36,617 nucleotides of DNA from an uncultured Algibacter sp. (GTDB taxonomy: Bacteria > Bacteroidota > Bacteroidia > Flavobacteriales > Flavobacteriaceae), in assembly GCA_938003745.1 (NCBI GenBank), contig CALKXS010000014.1, positions 1 to 36,617 on the forward strand. Reading direction: 5' to 3'. How positions within the stretch are numbered: position 1 is the first letter of the stretch; each line of letters opens with the position of its first letter. This document shows positions 26,271 to 35,425 of this stretch, piece by piece. The position numbers were made by a program, and so were the translations under genes. The notes under the pieces were generated by a model. That model did no database searches, was not told the origin of the DNA, and saw nothing but the letters and a program-made list of their open reading frames with translations.

Positions 26271-27182
26271 ATGGTCGATATAACACATAAAAGCACAACA
26301 CTAAGAACCGCAGTAGCACAAGCTATTGTAAAAGTTAGTAAAATAGAAACAATACAAGCTATAGAAAATGATACGGTTCCTAAAGGAAACGTATTTGCTA
26401 TGAGTAAAGCGGCAGGATTATTAGGTGTAAAACGCACGCCGGATATTCTTCCAGATTGCCACCCCTTACCTATTGAGTTTACAGGCGTTGAATACGTTAC
26501 AAACGAATTAGAAATAACCATTCTATTCACTGTAAAAACTATTTATAAAACCGGTGTTGAAGTTGAAGCTATGCATGGTGCAAGTGTTGTAGCCCTTAAT
26601 ATGTATGATATGCTTAAACCGATAGATAAAGACATTGAAATACACGACATAAAGTTATTGAATAAAAAAGGTGGAAAATCAGACTTTAGAGATCGTTTTA
26701 GAAAAGATTTAAAAGCGGCAGTTATTGTTTGTTCTGATACTATTTCGGCTGGTCATAAAGAAGACAAGGCAGGAAAAGCTATTATTTCAAAACTAGAAGC
26801 ATGTGATGTAAAAATTGAAGATTACATTATTATTCCAGACGAAATTGAAGATATACAAGAGAAAGCAAAAGCATATCAGGCTCAAGGAATAGATATGATT
26901 ATTTACACTGGAGGCACAGGACTTTCTGGACGTGATGTAACTCCTGAAGCTCTATTGCCATTACTAGACAGACGTATTCCAGGAATTGAAGAAGCCATTA
27001 GAAATTACGGTCAAGACAGGACACCTTTTTCTATGTTATCTAGAAGTGTGGCAGGAACCATTAAAGACACTTTAGTATTAGCTTTACCAGGTTCTACAAA
27101 CGGTGCAAAAGAATCTATGGATGCCATATTCCCTCCTGTACTACATATTTTCAGAATATTAAAAGGCGCACAACACGACTAG
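26271..27182 (+). CDS. moaCB: Bifunctional MoaC-MogA (MoaCB) protein
   Basis: MoaC (residues about 1-140) forms cyclic pyranopterin monophosphate after MoaA; its motifs are [29 protein letters not shown] and KKGGKSDF. The MogA/MoaB domain (about 147-303) adenylates molybdopterin before MoeA; it has CSDTISAG and [14 protein letters not shown] (213-226). The fusion joins an early and a late step, and similar fusions are known in Bacteroidota. It starts 16 bp after the frameshifted small gene and is followed by a TTAGTTG repeat and moaA. Confidence 0.94.
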   Translation: MVDITHKSTTLRTAVAQAIVKVSKIETIQAIENDTVPKGNVFAMSKAAGLLGVKRTPDILPDCHPLPIEFTGVEYVTNELEITILFTVKTIYKTGVEVEAMHGASVVALNMYDMLKPIDKDIEIHDIKLLNKKGGKSDFRDRFRKDLKAAVIVCSDTISAGHKEDKAGKAIISKLEACDVKIEDYIIIPDEIEDIQEKAKAYQAQGIDMIIYTGGTGLSGRDVTPEALLPLLDRRIPGIEEAIRNYGQDRTPFSMLSRSVAGTIKDTLVLALPGSTNGAKESMDAIFPPVLHIFRILKGAQHD

Positions 27183-27184
27183 AA

Positions 27185-27212
27185 TTAGTTGTTAGTTGTT
27201 AGTTGTTAGTTG
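27185..27212 (+). repeat. Four tandem copies of TTAGTTG
   Basis: Four exact 7-bp units stand between moaCB and moaA, ending 11 bp before the moaA ATG. Slippage here would change the distance between stop and start and might alter translation. Confidence 0.95.
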
Positions 27213-27223
27213 AAAAGTAAAAA

Positions 27224-28231
27224 ATGGAAAATAATTCAAAAATATTACAAGATACATTTGGTAGAGACCATGCTTATCTTCGTATTTCATTAATTGAACG
27301 TTGTAACTTACGATGCACCTATTGCATGCCCGAAGAAGGGGTTAAATTATCTCATAAAAGTCATTTAATGACTTATGAGGAAATTTTTGAAATAGCTAAA
27401 ACTTTTGTAAATAACGGTGTTACTAAAATTCGATTAACTGGCGGTGAACCTCTAGTTAGAAAGGACATACCAACTGTTTTAGAAAAATTAGCAACACTTC
27501 CTGTAGAATTGTCAATAACATCAAACGCTGTTATTATTGATAAATTTATTGATGTATTAAAAGCAAATGGTGTTAATAAAATCAACGTTAGCTTAGATTC
27601 ATTAGACGCAGGTAAATTTAAGCACATTACAAGAAGACACGAGTTTAAAAAAGTTTATGATAATATTTTGCTATTGGTTAAAGAAGGTTTTACAGTAAAA
27701 GTAAATGCTGTTTTAATGAAAGGTTTTAATGAAAATGAAATCATCGATTTTATTAATTTCACTAAAGATTTACCAATTTCTGTTCGCTTCATAGAATTCA
27801 TGCCTTTTGATGGTAATAAATGGGATATGAGTAAAATGGTTTCTTATGCGCAAGTAATGACTTATGTTAATGACGCTTTCGCGGAAGATAAAGTAGTACG
27901 CTTAAAAGATGCTCCAAACGACACCGCTAAAAACTATAAAATAAAAGGTTATAAAGGAAGTTTCGCAATTATTAGCTCGGTAACCAATCCGTTTTGTGAT
28001 TCTTGTAATAGACTACGTTTAACTGCTAATGGGCAATTAAAAAACTGTTTGTTTTCTTCTGGAGAATCAGATTTACTAACAACTTTGAGAGCTGGAAAAT
28101 CTATTGAACCTGTTATTCAAAAAGCAGTGCAAGCAAAATTAAAAGTACGTGGCGGTATGGACACTCTAAAAAAACTTAAAGAACCAGATTTACACACAAA
28201 TAATAGAAGTATGACTGCTATTGGCGGATAA
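27224..28231 (+). CDS. moaA: GTP 3',8-cyclase MoaA
   Basis: A radical SAM enzyme that rearranges GTP in the first step of Moco synthesis. The 335-residue protein binds two [4Fe-4S] clusters: the N-terminal C27-x3-C31-x2-C34 and the C-terminal C258-x2-C261-x13-C275. It also has LTGGEPLVRKD and ends in the conserved Gly-Gly (MTAIGG) needed for catalysis. Last gene of the operon, followed by a structured RNA-like segment. Confidence 0.96.
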   Translation: MENNSKILQDTFGRDHAYLRISLIERCNLRCTYCMPEEGVKLSHKSHLMTYEEIFEIAKTFVNNGVTKIRLTGGEPLVRKDIPTVLEKLATLPVELSITSNAVIIDKFIDVLKANGVNKINVSLDSLDAGKFKHITRRHEFKKVYDNILLLVKEGFTVKVNAVLMKGFNENEIIDFINFTKDLPISVRFIEFMPFDGNKWDMSKMVSYAQVMTYVNDAFAEDKVVRLKDAPNDTAKNYKIKGYKGSFAIISSVTNPFCDSCNRLRLTANGQLKNCLFSSGESDLLTTLRAGKSIEPVIQKAVQAKLKVRGGMDTLKKLKEPDLHTNNRSMTAIGG

Positions 28232-28376
28232 GCTAGCCCTGATAGAAACGGCATCCTTTTTTGTGCCAAGTTGAACCTTGGTTTAAAACTAGAACTATCA
28301 TGTATTCAATATCTTTAATAAGATACTGAAACAAGTTTGGCACAATAAAGATATAGTGAATAGCAGGTATCAGCTT
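28232..28376 (+). ncRNA. Structured RNA candidate downstream of moaA (possibly Flavo-1-like)
   Basis: The segment starts GCTAGCCCTGATAGAAACGG and ends near ATAGCAGGTATCAGCT. CCTG pairs with CAGG and AGC with GCT at the outer ends, and an inner 9-bp helix pairs TTGTGCCAA (28261-28269, with the preceding T) with TTGGCACAA. The AGCCCTGATAGAAACGGCATCCTTTTT...GATATAG..GAATAGCAGG pattern (abridged) recurs in flavobacterial genomes as I recall. The Flavo-1 RNA motif is a possible name, which I cannot verify here. Confidence 0.5.
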
Positions 28377-28384
28377 CAAAAAAA

Positions 28385-28408
28385 AACGCTCCGACATAAC
28401 GGAGCGTT
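28385..28408 (-). terminator. Terminator of the TonB receptor-HmuY operon
   Basis: The arms AACGCTCCG and CGGAGCGTT form a perfect 9-bp stem with a 6-nt loop. On the minus strand it is followed by a long T-run (A-run 28377-28384 on plus). It lies 70 bp past the HmuY-like gene and could also stop plus-strand reading from moaA. Confidence 0.85.
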
Positions 28409-28478
28409 AACAACTAAAAACTAAACTAGTTAATGAAATTCAAATAACTATTTTATAAATATTTTCATTGCAAAATTT

Positions 28479-29561
28479 TTATTGTAATAAGCTATAAATA
28501 AACTCAGGATATCCGCGTTCGCCATCGGCATTTGTTAAAGCCAAAAACTGGAGTTTATAAAGGTTTCCATCGGTATCATTTACAATATAAAAAACATTCT
28601 CTTTTAAAGACGGTAAACTTCCTGGTCCTCCACCATTTCTCCAACTACTACCTATACTTCTTTGGTCGTTAGTAAAATTAGACTCCACAACATCTGTTAA
28701 TGTGAAATTTTCATAAGTTAAGCTATCATCCACTTCAGTGTCTATCATATATACTTTTGCATTTCCTTTTATGTTATTAACCACAAAATCTGAATAACCA
28801 TACGCTCCATATCCTTCAATTTCATTAGTAAAAACAGTAAAGTTTAAATCCCAATCTACTTTTTTAGGTTCAACATTTACTTTATTCTCAGTGTCAAAGC
28901 TAAAGAAGGTAAAGTTGTAATCTGTATCTTTAGAAATAGTTACTTCTTTGTGAGCTGTGTCATCTAAATCGGCATATTGTAGTACATAATCATTTCCGCT
29001 CTTCAGAACTCTAATTTTTTTCCACCCTCTTAAATCATCAGAAATATCAACACTTCCTGTAGATGGTATTTCTGTTCCTACTTCTTCACCTAGATTTAAT
29101 AAATACACATTATTTTCCGAGTCTGTATTAGGTATTTCTGCCATTGCTGTTTTTGTAATATCTCCATCTGGAGCATCAATAAAAACTTCCGAACCTTGAG
29201 TACGGACTATAGCTTTAGATTGTAAGTCTGTAACTTCTGCTGAAACTGAGTTTACAGCATCTATATCCGTTTCAGATAGTTTAGCTGCAGCCATATAAAT
29301 AGAACCGTTAATTACGACTCTAAAATTTGAACCAGAGTAAAATCCTAAATCCCAAGAGTCGCGTTTTACTATAGCAGTTGTGTTACCGCTTAAGTCTACA
29401 TAAACTTGATTTTGTTGATTAGGCCCACCAATAGTTGGTGATACAGAAGCCCCTTCAATGACCACTTTAATAGGTTCTGTTGGTCCATCATCGTTATTGC
29501 TACAGCTTGTAAAAGCAACAGTAGCTGCGCATAAAATAAAAGTAAATAATTTGCTTTTCAT
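28479..29561 (-). CDS. HmuY-family haem-binding lipoprotein
   Basis: A 360-residue surface or outer-membrane lipoprotein (MKSKLFTFILCAATVAFTSC, lipobox Cys20). The HmuY-type beta domain is recognisable by RDSWDLGFYSGSNFRVVING and MAAAKLSETDI, and a second related block has VDWDLNFTVFTNEI and SDFVVNNIKG. In Porphyromonas HmuY captures haem and hands it to the TonB receptor HmuR. Here it is 12 bp downstream of a TonB receptor in the same operon. Haem-ligating residues cannot be assigned from the sequence alone. Confidence 0.82.
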   Translation of the reverse strand: MKSKLFTFILCAATVAFTSCSNNDDGPTEPIKVVIEGASVSPTIGGPNQQNQVYVDLSGNTTAIVKRDSWDLGFYSGSNFRVVINGSIYMAAAKLSETDIDAVNSVSAEVTDLQSKAIVRTQGSEVFIDAPDGDITKTAMAEIPNTDSENNVYLLNLGEEVGTEIPSTGSVDISDDLRGWKKIRVLKSGNDYVLQYADLDDTAHKEVTISKDTDYNFTFFSFDTENKVNVEPKKVDWDLNFTVFTNEIEGYGAYGYSDFVVNNIKGNAKVYMIDTEVDDSLTYENFTLTDVVESNFTNDQRSIGSSWRNGGGPGSLPSLKENVFYIVNDTDGNLYKLQFLALTNADGERGYPEFIYSLLQ

Positions 29562-29573
29562 GATAATTAATTT

Positions 29574-31706
29574 TTAAAATTTAAGATTATATAATAGTTT
29601 TAAGTAATATGATTGTCCATAACCCAATAAAAGCCCATTATTACTAGAAGAATGAATAGCTCCATTTGCAGAATTACTCACTATTACACTAGTAACATCT
29701 AGTAAATTTCTACCACCAAGTGTGGCTTGAATCGAATTATTAAAAAAAGTTTTTTTTATTGATGCATCTAACCAATTATAAGCATTGGTAGTTGTTTTAG
29801 TAAACAAAGCATCTCCATTAATATCAGTTCCCGTGGCTGTGAAACTCTGTTGTTTCCCATTGTGTTTTAAAAGTATGGCTAGTGCTGTTTTCCATTTTTT
29901 TATTTGGTACGTACCACTAGCGTTGAGTTGCATGGCATAAAGAAATTCGTCTTTAGCATTTTCTTCATTATTTGCTATTTGAGAGACACCTTGTAATGTA
30001 GCACCCAAATTAAAGGTCCAATTATTAGTTTTTATACTATTTTCTGAAGTAACACTCCACAGTTTATAAGCATCAATATTTAAGTATTGAAACTGTAAAG
30101 GTGTGTTGTTTACAATAGCGAGATCAATTTTATCTTGTATATCAACATAGCTAAGTTTTAAAGTATTTAAAAGTGAAACATCTTTAATCCAACTACGTTT
30201 TTTTAAATTTAGAAATGCCGTGAATCCTTTTTCCGGTTTCAAATCTTTATTTCCTTGAACATCATGGTTACTATCTACAAAATAATAGTAAAGCTCCTCA
30301 AAATTTGGTGTACGGTAAGAAGTACCAATATTACCACGTAGTTCGAATCCTTTTTTCATGAGGTAACGCGCACTTATAGAACCTAAAAGTTTAGAATCAA
30401 ATTGAGAGTTATATTCATAGCGAAAACCTGGACGCAATAGAATTTTATGAGAAAGACTTATTTCTGAAGAACCAAACACCGCATAATTGCTTTGAGATTG
30501 CTTTTTATCTTGTTGTGTAACATCTCCTGAAGCTTGTGTATCAAAGCCTTTTATGAATCGGGTTTCATAACCTAATTCAAAATTATAAAAATCGCTTTTA
30601 ACTAAATTGTTAATATTCCCTTTTGAAAAGAATACACTACTAGATTGGTAAATTTCATCGGTTTCATTACTTCTCTCTTTGGTTATTATGAAGTAATTGA
30701 ATTCGTTTAAACGACGTTTCTGTTCTTGATACGATAATGAAGCATTATAATTGGCTCCAGAATTTAACTTACCGCTAATATTTAAATTATTAACAAATCT
30801 GTTTGTTGAAAAAATTCTATCTGTTGCAGATGGGTTACTTGTTTGCGATTGTGTATCTATATTTGCTCTAACAGAAGCATCGTAATAATTAATGACTTCA
30901 TTAAAATATTCGAACTTATAAAGTAATTTGAAATTTTCTTTATTATAATTTAATAAAGCATTGGTGTTTATTTGTGTTTTAGGTAGCCAGTCATAACCTC
31001 TTAACCCATCATTTTTAAAATAGTTATTCCCTTTTCTATTATTATAAAAACCAGAAAATTGATTTCTATTTACACCAACTCTACCAAACAAATTTTGGCT
31101 AAAATTATGACCAATATTTAAGGCTTGTATGTGTCTACCTTTATCAAACCAAGCATACTCATCACTAACAGTTTCTTCTTGTAAAATGGTTTGAATTTTC
31201 CATTTACTATCTATTGATTTTTTAGTTATAATATTAATAACACCAGAAACCGCATTAGCGCCATACTCAACACCCATTGCTCCTTCTACAATTTCAATGC
31301 GCTCTACATTATCAAGATTTATTTGCGTTAAATCTATATTATTACCTAATCCGTTATCACTTATTAACGGAATGTTATCTACTAGAATATTAAAATATTG
31401 GGCATCTAAACCAAAAAAGGAAATTGTCGATTTTCCGGTCTGTGCATTTGGAATGATTGTTAAGTTTAAATTGAAGTTTAATAAATCGGCTAAATTATTA
31501 GCTGCTTGATTTTCAATTTGCTCTCGCTTTATCACAATAACATTATGAACCGACTTTTTTATGGATTGCGGATTATACTCTCCAGTAATAACAACCTCTT
31601 CCAAACTATTAACTTTTACAAAATCTTGTTTTACTTCCTGAGAGAATGTCAAGCTTGAAAAAAAAAGTGAAAAATAAATGCTTAAATATTTTTTATTTAG
31701 AATCAT
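29574..31706 (-). CDS. TonB-dependent receptor, probable haem receptor
   Basis: A 710-residue outer membrane receptor. A signal peptide (ends SLTFSQ) precedes a TonB-box-like and plug region (EEVVITGEYNP; VERIEIVEGAMGVEYGANAV; VINIITKK), then a 22-strand barrel. In the barrel YRTPNFEELY (about residue 463) is followed by a His (SNHDVQGN, about 481) and NKDLKPE. This is the order FRAP...His...NPDL described for haem receptors, with substitutions. It is divergently transcribed from the DUF6607 operon, and a 25-bp inverted repeat lies between. The HmuY partner supports haem; another chelate remains possible. Confidence 0.88.
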   Translation of the reverse strand: MILNKKYLSIYFSLFFSSLTFSQEVKQDFVKVNSLEEVVITGEYNPQSIKKSVHNVIVIKREQIENQAANNLADLLNFNLNLTIIPNAQTGKSTISFFGLDAQYFNILVDNIPLISDNGLGNNIDLTQINLDNVERIEIVEGAMGVEYGANAVSGVINIITKKSIDSKWKIQTILQEETVSDEYAWFDKGRHIQALNIGHNFSQNLFGRVGVNRNQFSGFYNNRKGNNYFKNDGLRGYDWLPKTQINTNALLNYNKENFKLLYKFEYFNEVINYYDASVRANIDTQSQTSNPSATDRIFSTNRFVNNLNISGKLNSGANYNASLSYQEQKRRLNEFNYFIITKERSNETDEIYQSSSVFFSKGNINNLVKSDFYNFELGYETRFIKGFDTQASGDVTQQDKKQSQSNYAVFGSSEISLSHKILLRPGFRYEYNSQFDSKLLGSISARYLMKKGFELRGNIGTSYRTPNFEELYYYFVDSNHDVQGNKDLKPEKGFTAFLNLKKRSWIKDVSLLNTLKLSYVDIQDKIDLAIVNNTPLQFQYLNIDAYKLWSVTSENSIKTNNWTFNLGATLQGVSQIANNEENAKDEFLYAMQLNASGTYQIKKWKTALAILLKHNGKQQSFTATGTDINGDALFTKTTTNAYNWLDASIKKTFFNNSIQATLGGRNLLDVTSVIVSNSANGAIHSSSNNGLLLGYGQSYYLKLLYNLKF

Positions 31707-31724
31707 TCTTAATTAAATTTGCAG

Positions 31725-31760
31725 CAAATATATATCTTATTTTAATTGAGTCTAAATAAG
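31725..31760 (-). promoter_or_regulatory. Divergent promoter region with CTTATTT-N11-AAATAAG dyad
   Basis: A -7 element TATATTTG for the receptor (31725-31732, minus strand) is overlapped on its upstream side by a dyad, 7-bp perfect arms at 31736-31742 and 31754-31760. One half (GTCTAAATAAG on plus) resembles the TCTAAATA half-site I associate with flavobacterial Fur boxes. A smaller dyad ATTTGC-A-GCAAAT (31717-31729) follows in the leader. Confidence 0.5.
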
Positions 31761-31810
31761 AATAGATAAATTTTAATATTTTTTTAATAAATAAAATCAA
31801 ACCATTAAAA

Positions 31811-32716
31811 ATGAAACGATTAGTTATTTTACCTCTATTAATTTTAACATTCTCAATACAAGGGAATGCTCAAAACAAGAAAAAGCAAGATGCAAATGCC
31901 ATAAAAAAAATGTGTGGATGTTTTGAAGTCACCTTCAACTTTGCAGAAACTTTCAACTATAGTAAAGACTCTTTATACAAACCTTCAAAAACAAAAACAG
32001 ATAAAGCTTTGGAATGGGCACAATTAGTTAAAGATGATAAAAACAAAGTTTCTATACAGCATATTCTACAAGTAGGAAACCCTTCTAAACCGCATATAGT
32101 TAAGCATTGGCGTCAAGATTGGCTTTATGAAAACACAAACTTATATGAGTACAATGGAGATAATTCATGGAACTATGTATTGAAATTAAAACCAGAAGTT
32201 AAAGGTCAATGGACACAAAAAGTATATCAAGTAGATGATAGCCCTAGATACGAAGGAAGTTCTACTTGGGTACATGTAGATGGAAAAAGCTATTGGGAGA
32301 ATACCTCAAACGCACCTTTACCAAGACGTGAGTACACAAAACGAAGTGATTACAACATAACTCTTAGAGGTAATCGTCATGAAATCACCAAAAATGGATG
32401 GGTTCATGATCAAGATAATTCAAAAGTAATTCGTAAAAAGGGAAAACAAGACTTGGTTTTAGCCAAAGAGAAAGGTTTTAATACTTATGTAAAAGTTAAT
32501 GATAATAAATGTAAAGCTGCTGCAACTTGGTGGAAGAATAATCAAGAAAAATGGACCATAGTTCGCACAAAATGGGCAGATGTTTATAACAGAAATAAAA
32601 ACTTAAAACTTGAAGCTAAAGTTGAAAACAAACAGCTTTATAAATACTTGTTTTCTGATGATTATACCAAAGTAAATGATATTAATAAGGTTATAGAAAC
32701 TTTTGTAATTAAATAA
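31811..32716 (+). CDS. DUF6607 family exported protein
   Basis: A 301-residue protein with a signal peptide (MKRLVILPLLILTFSIQGNA) and no known function. It has a CGCF motif after the signal (KKMCGCFEVTFNFAETF), many Trp/Tyr (KHWRQDWLYEN, GKSYWENTSNAPLPRREYTKR) and a C-terminal KYLFSDDYTKV. It is rich in aromatic and charged residues but has no membrane segment beyond the signal, so it is probably periplasmic or outer-membrane associated. It is first in a plus-strand operon with DUF2271 and a PepSY reductase, divergent from the receptor and HmuY genes. Confidence 0.85.
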   Translation: MKRLVILPLLILTFSIQGNAQNKKKQDANAIKKMCGCFEVTFNFAETFNYSKDSLYKPSKTKTDKALEWAQLVKDDKNKVSIQHILQVGNPSKPHIVKHWRQDWLYENTNLYEYNGDNSWNYVLKLKPEVKGQWTQKVYQVDDSPRYEGSSTWVHVDGKSYWENTSNAPLPRREYTKRSDYNITLRGNRHEITKNGWVHDQDNSKVIRKKGKQDLVLAKEKGFNTYVKVNDNKCKAAATWWKNNQEKWTIVRTKWADVYNRNKNLKLEAKVENKQLYKYLFSDDYTKVNDINKVIETFVIK

Positions 32717-32720
32717 TATT

Positions 32721-33218
32721 ATGACAAATACACTAATACTTAAAATGATACCAACTATTACAATAGCAATTTTTATATTCTTCGGGTTTAAAAATCCATC
32801 CATAAAAACATCATCTTATAAATGCATGATACAAATGATGAATTATTCGGGAGAAGGGGCTTATATTTCTATTTCATTATTAAACCCAGAAGGTGTCTAT
32901 GAAAAAACACTTTTTGTGCAAGGTGATGATGATGAGTGGTATTCTGACATTACGGAATGGTGGAAGTTTCATGGAAAAGTTCGCGCAGATATTGACGCTA
33001 TTACTGGAGCAACCATTGGTGGAGGGGAACGTACTGTTAGCATTATTGAAATTGATGATGACAAAATAAATGCTGGTTACAAAATTCGTTTCGAATCAGC
33101 CGTTGAAGATCAAGCATATTACAAAGATGATGTTGAATTTAAGCTCACATCTGCATCCGTTAACAGCAAAGTAGAAGGTCATGGTTTTGTACGTTATGTA
33201 CGCATGATGCCTCAATAA
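32721..33218 (+). CDS. DUF2271 protein with an ApbE-type flavinylation motif
   Basis: A 165-residue exported protein: a hydrophobic N-terminus (about 8-22) followed by a beta-rich domain. Residues 92-98 read DAITGAT, which fits the Dxx(S/T)GAT consensus for covalent FMN attachment to Thr by ApbE. DUF2271 proteins have been linked to extracytosolic flavinylation in the literature. Two further features are WYSDITEWWKFHGKV and RYVRMMPQ at the end. It begins 4 bp after the DUF6607 stop and is 13 bp before the reductase gene. No ApbE is in the window. The proposed role is a periplasmic one-electron carrier. Confidence 0.82.
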   Translation: MTNTLILKMIPTITIAIFIFFGFKNPSIKTSSYKCMIQMMNYSGEGAYISISLLNPEGVYEKTLFVQGDDDEWYSDITEWWKFHGKVRADIDAITGATIGGGERTVSIIEIDDDKINAGYKIRFESAVEDQAYYKDDVEFKLTSASVNSKVEGHGFVRYVRMMPQ

Positions 33219-33231
33219 AACAGAAATAAAA

Positions 33232-35409
33232 ATGACCATTTCTATATGGAGATATAGCCACTTAACCTTGGCTATATCTTCTTCTATATTCATATTATTA
33301 GCAGCCTTAACTGGTATTATTTTAGCATTTGAACCTATCTCAAATAAGCTAACACCTTACGCTATCCAAGATGTTAATACCCTTTCACTTTCTAAAACCA
33401 TAGAAAATCTAAAGGCAGAATACAATGAAGTTGTACATATAGAAAGAGATAAAAACAATTATATTATTGCTTCTGTTATTACAAAAGAAAATAAAAGTGA
33501 AACTTTTTATATTAATCCATTTACGGCAAAAAAGGTTGGTAACATTATTGAAAAACGAGCCATTTTTAAGTTTGCTACGAATTTACATAGGTCTTTATTT
33601 TTAAAATCTACAGGACGGATTATTATTGGCTTTGTTTCATTTCTCTTGTTTTTAATAGCTATTACAGGAGTGCTTTTAATTATCAAACGTCAAGGAGGAA
33701 GTAATCGTTATTTTTCAAAAATAATTAAAGACAATTACGCATCCTATTACCATGTTATTATTGGGCGGTATGCTTTAATTCCCATTATTATTGTAACACT
33801 TTCTGGTGTTTATTTATCACTAGAAAAGTTTTCACTTTTACCTTCAAATAAAAATGTACATGTTTTAGTTAAAAACTCAAATTTAAAAAAAATAGATGTA
33901 AGTACTTTTAAAACACTTACGTTAGGAGATATTCAATATATTGAATTTCCTTTTTCTGATGCAGATGATGATTATTTTGTGCTAAAACTTAATAATAAAG
34001 AATTACATATAAGTCAATATAATAAAGAAATAGTAAGCGAAAAGAAAGATAACCTCTTTGCTTTAGCATCAAGCTGGAGTATGACATTACACACTGGACA
34101 AGGTTCTATACTATGGTCTCTTGTTTTATTACTTACATCTATTTGCATCTTGTTTTTTATGTATTCGGGGTTTGCTATAACACTTAATAGAAGAAAGAAT
34201 AATACTAAAATTAAAAACAAATTTAGTAAAGATGCTGCTGAATATATTATTCTAGTAGGCTCTGAAACTGGAGCAACTTTTGGTTATGCTAAATTGCTTT
34301 ACAAAGCTTTAATTAAAGAAGAAAAAACAGTCTTTATTTCAGAATTAAATAAATATTCAAATTATAAAAAAGCAAAACATCTAGTGGTGTTAACATCTAC
34401 TTATGGAGAAGGGGAAGCACCAGCAAATGCAAAACATTTTGAAAAACTAGTTAACACAATACCTCAACAAAAAACAATTAACTATTCGGTTGTAGGTTTT
34501 GGTTCTTTAGCTTACAAAGGCTTTTGCAAATATGCAATTGTTATAGATTCTATATTACAATTGCATCAAAAATTCAAACCAAATATTCCGCTTCATAAAA
34601 TTAATAACCAATCTTTTATTGCCTTTAATAATTGGTTAACGTCATGGAGTGAAAATAAAGACATAAAACTTCAAATTAAAAACCCAAATACAGTAACTAA
34701 CTCTAAAAAATCAAAACTATTTAAAGTAATTAATAGATCTAAGATTAATGCAGACAATTCTTTTTTAATTGAATTGGAGCCAACTCAAAAAACAAAATTC
34801 ATATCAGGTGACTTACTAAGTGTTACTCCGAAAAACGATCCCGTTGAGCGTTTATATTCAATAGCTGAATTAAACAACAATATAATACTTAGCATCAAAA
34901 AGCATGAATTTGGTATATGCTCTAATTATTTTAATAAACTTAAAAAAAACGATATGATATTAGCAGAGATAAAACAAAACAAAGATTTTTATTTTCCTAC
35001 AAATACAAAAGAAGTTGTGATGATATCTAACGGAACTGGTATTGCTCCCTTTTTAGGAATGATTAATAATGAAAACCTGAAACCTGTAAAATCCTATTTA
35101 TTTTGGGGAGGACGTACAAAAGACGCTTACAAAACATATTCAGACTCAATAGATAAAGCCTTTTACAACAAAACACTTTCTGGACTTTACATTAGTTTTT
35201 CTAATGAGGAAAGTCAAAAAAAATATGTTCAAAACTCCATTTTAGAAAAAATTGATTTAATATCTCGTGTATTAAAAAATGATGGTGTTATTATGATTTG
35301 CGGTTCTATAGCCATGAAAAACGGTGTTATGAAAACATTAGAAAACATTTCGAGATCTACACTAAATACCCCATTAAACATGAACCAAATAAAAACAGAC
35401 TGCTATTAA
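33232..35409 (+). CDS. PepSY-membrane/flavodoxin/ferredoxin-reductase fusion
   Basis: A 725-residue inner-membrane flavoprotein. Four membrane segments lie at about 13-33, 129-151, 178-197 and 293-315, with a PepSY-like periplasmic domain between the first two. His119 (NLHRSLF), His174 (YYHVII) and His287 (LHTGQ) near the membrane are candidate haem ligands. A flavodoxin-like domain (about 337-475; GSETGATFGYAK, STYGEGEAP) binds FMN. An FAD/NAD module (about 495-725) has ERLYSIA, NGTGIAPFLG and ends KTDCY, like sulfite/cytochrome P450 reductases. It would carry NAD(P)H electrons across the membrane, probably to the flavinylated DUF2271 protein. Confidence 0.88.
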   Translation: MTISIWRYSHLTLAISSSIFILLAALTGIILAFEPISNKLTPYAIQDVNTLSLSKTIENLKAEYNEVVHIERDKNNYIIASVITKENKSETFYINPFTAKKVGNIIEKRAIFKFATNLHRSLFLKSTGRIIIGFVSFLLFLIAITGVLLIIKRQGGSNRYFSKIIKDNYASYYHVIIGRYALIPIIIVTLSGVYLSLEKFSLLPSNKNVHVLVKNSNLKKIDVSTFKTLTLGDIQYIEFPFSDADDDYFVLKLNNKELHISQYNKEIVSEKKDNLFALASSWSMTLHTGQGSILWSLVLLLTSICILFFMYSGFAITLNRRKNNTKIKNKFSKDAAEYIILVGSETGATFGYAKLLYKALIKEEKTVFISELNKYSNYKKAKHLVVLTSTYGEGEAPANAKHFEKLVNTIPQQKTINYSVVGFGSLAYKGFCKYAIVIDSILQLHQKFKPNIPLHKINNQSFIAFNNWLTSWSENKDIKLQIKNPNTVTNSKKSKLFKVINRSKINADNSFLIELEPTQKTKFISGDLLSVTPKNDPVERLYSIAELNNNIILSIKKHEFGICSNYFNKLKKNDMILAEIKQNKDFYFPTNTKEVVMISNGTGIAPFLGMINNENLKPVKSYLFWGGRTKDAYKTYSDSIDKAFYNKTLSGLYISFSNEESQKKYVQNSILEKIDLISRVLKNDGVIMICGSIAMKNGVMKTLENISRSTLNTPLNMNQIKTDCY

Positions 35410-35425
35410 GCTTAAAAGAAAACCT

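Noticed and set aside
27185-27212. Tandem TTAGTTG units as a possible CRISPR or direct-repeat array
   Set aside because: Units are 7 bp, contiguous and without spacers, so this is a simple tandem repeat.
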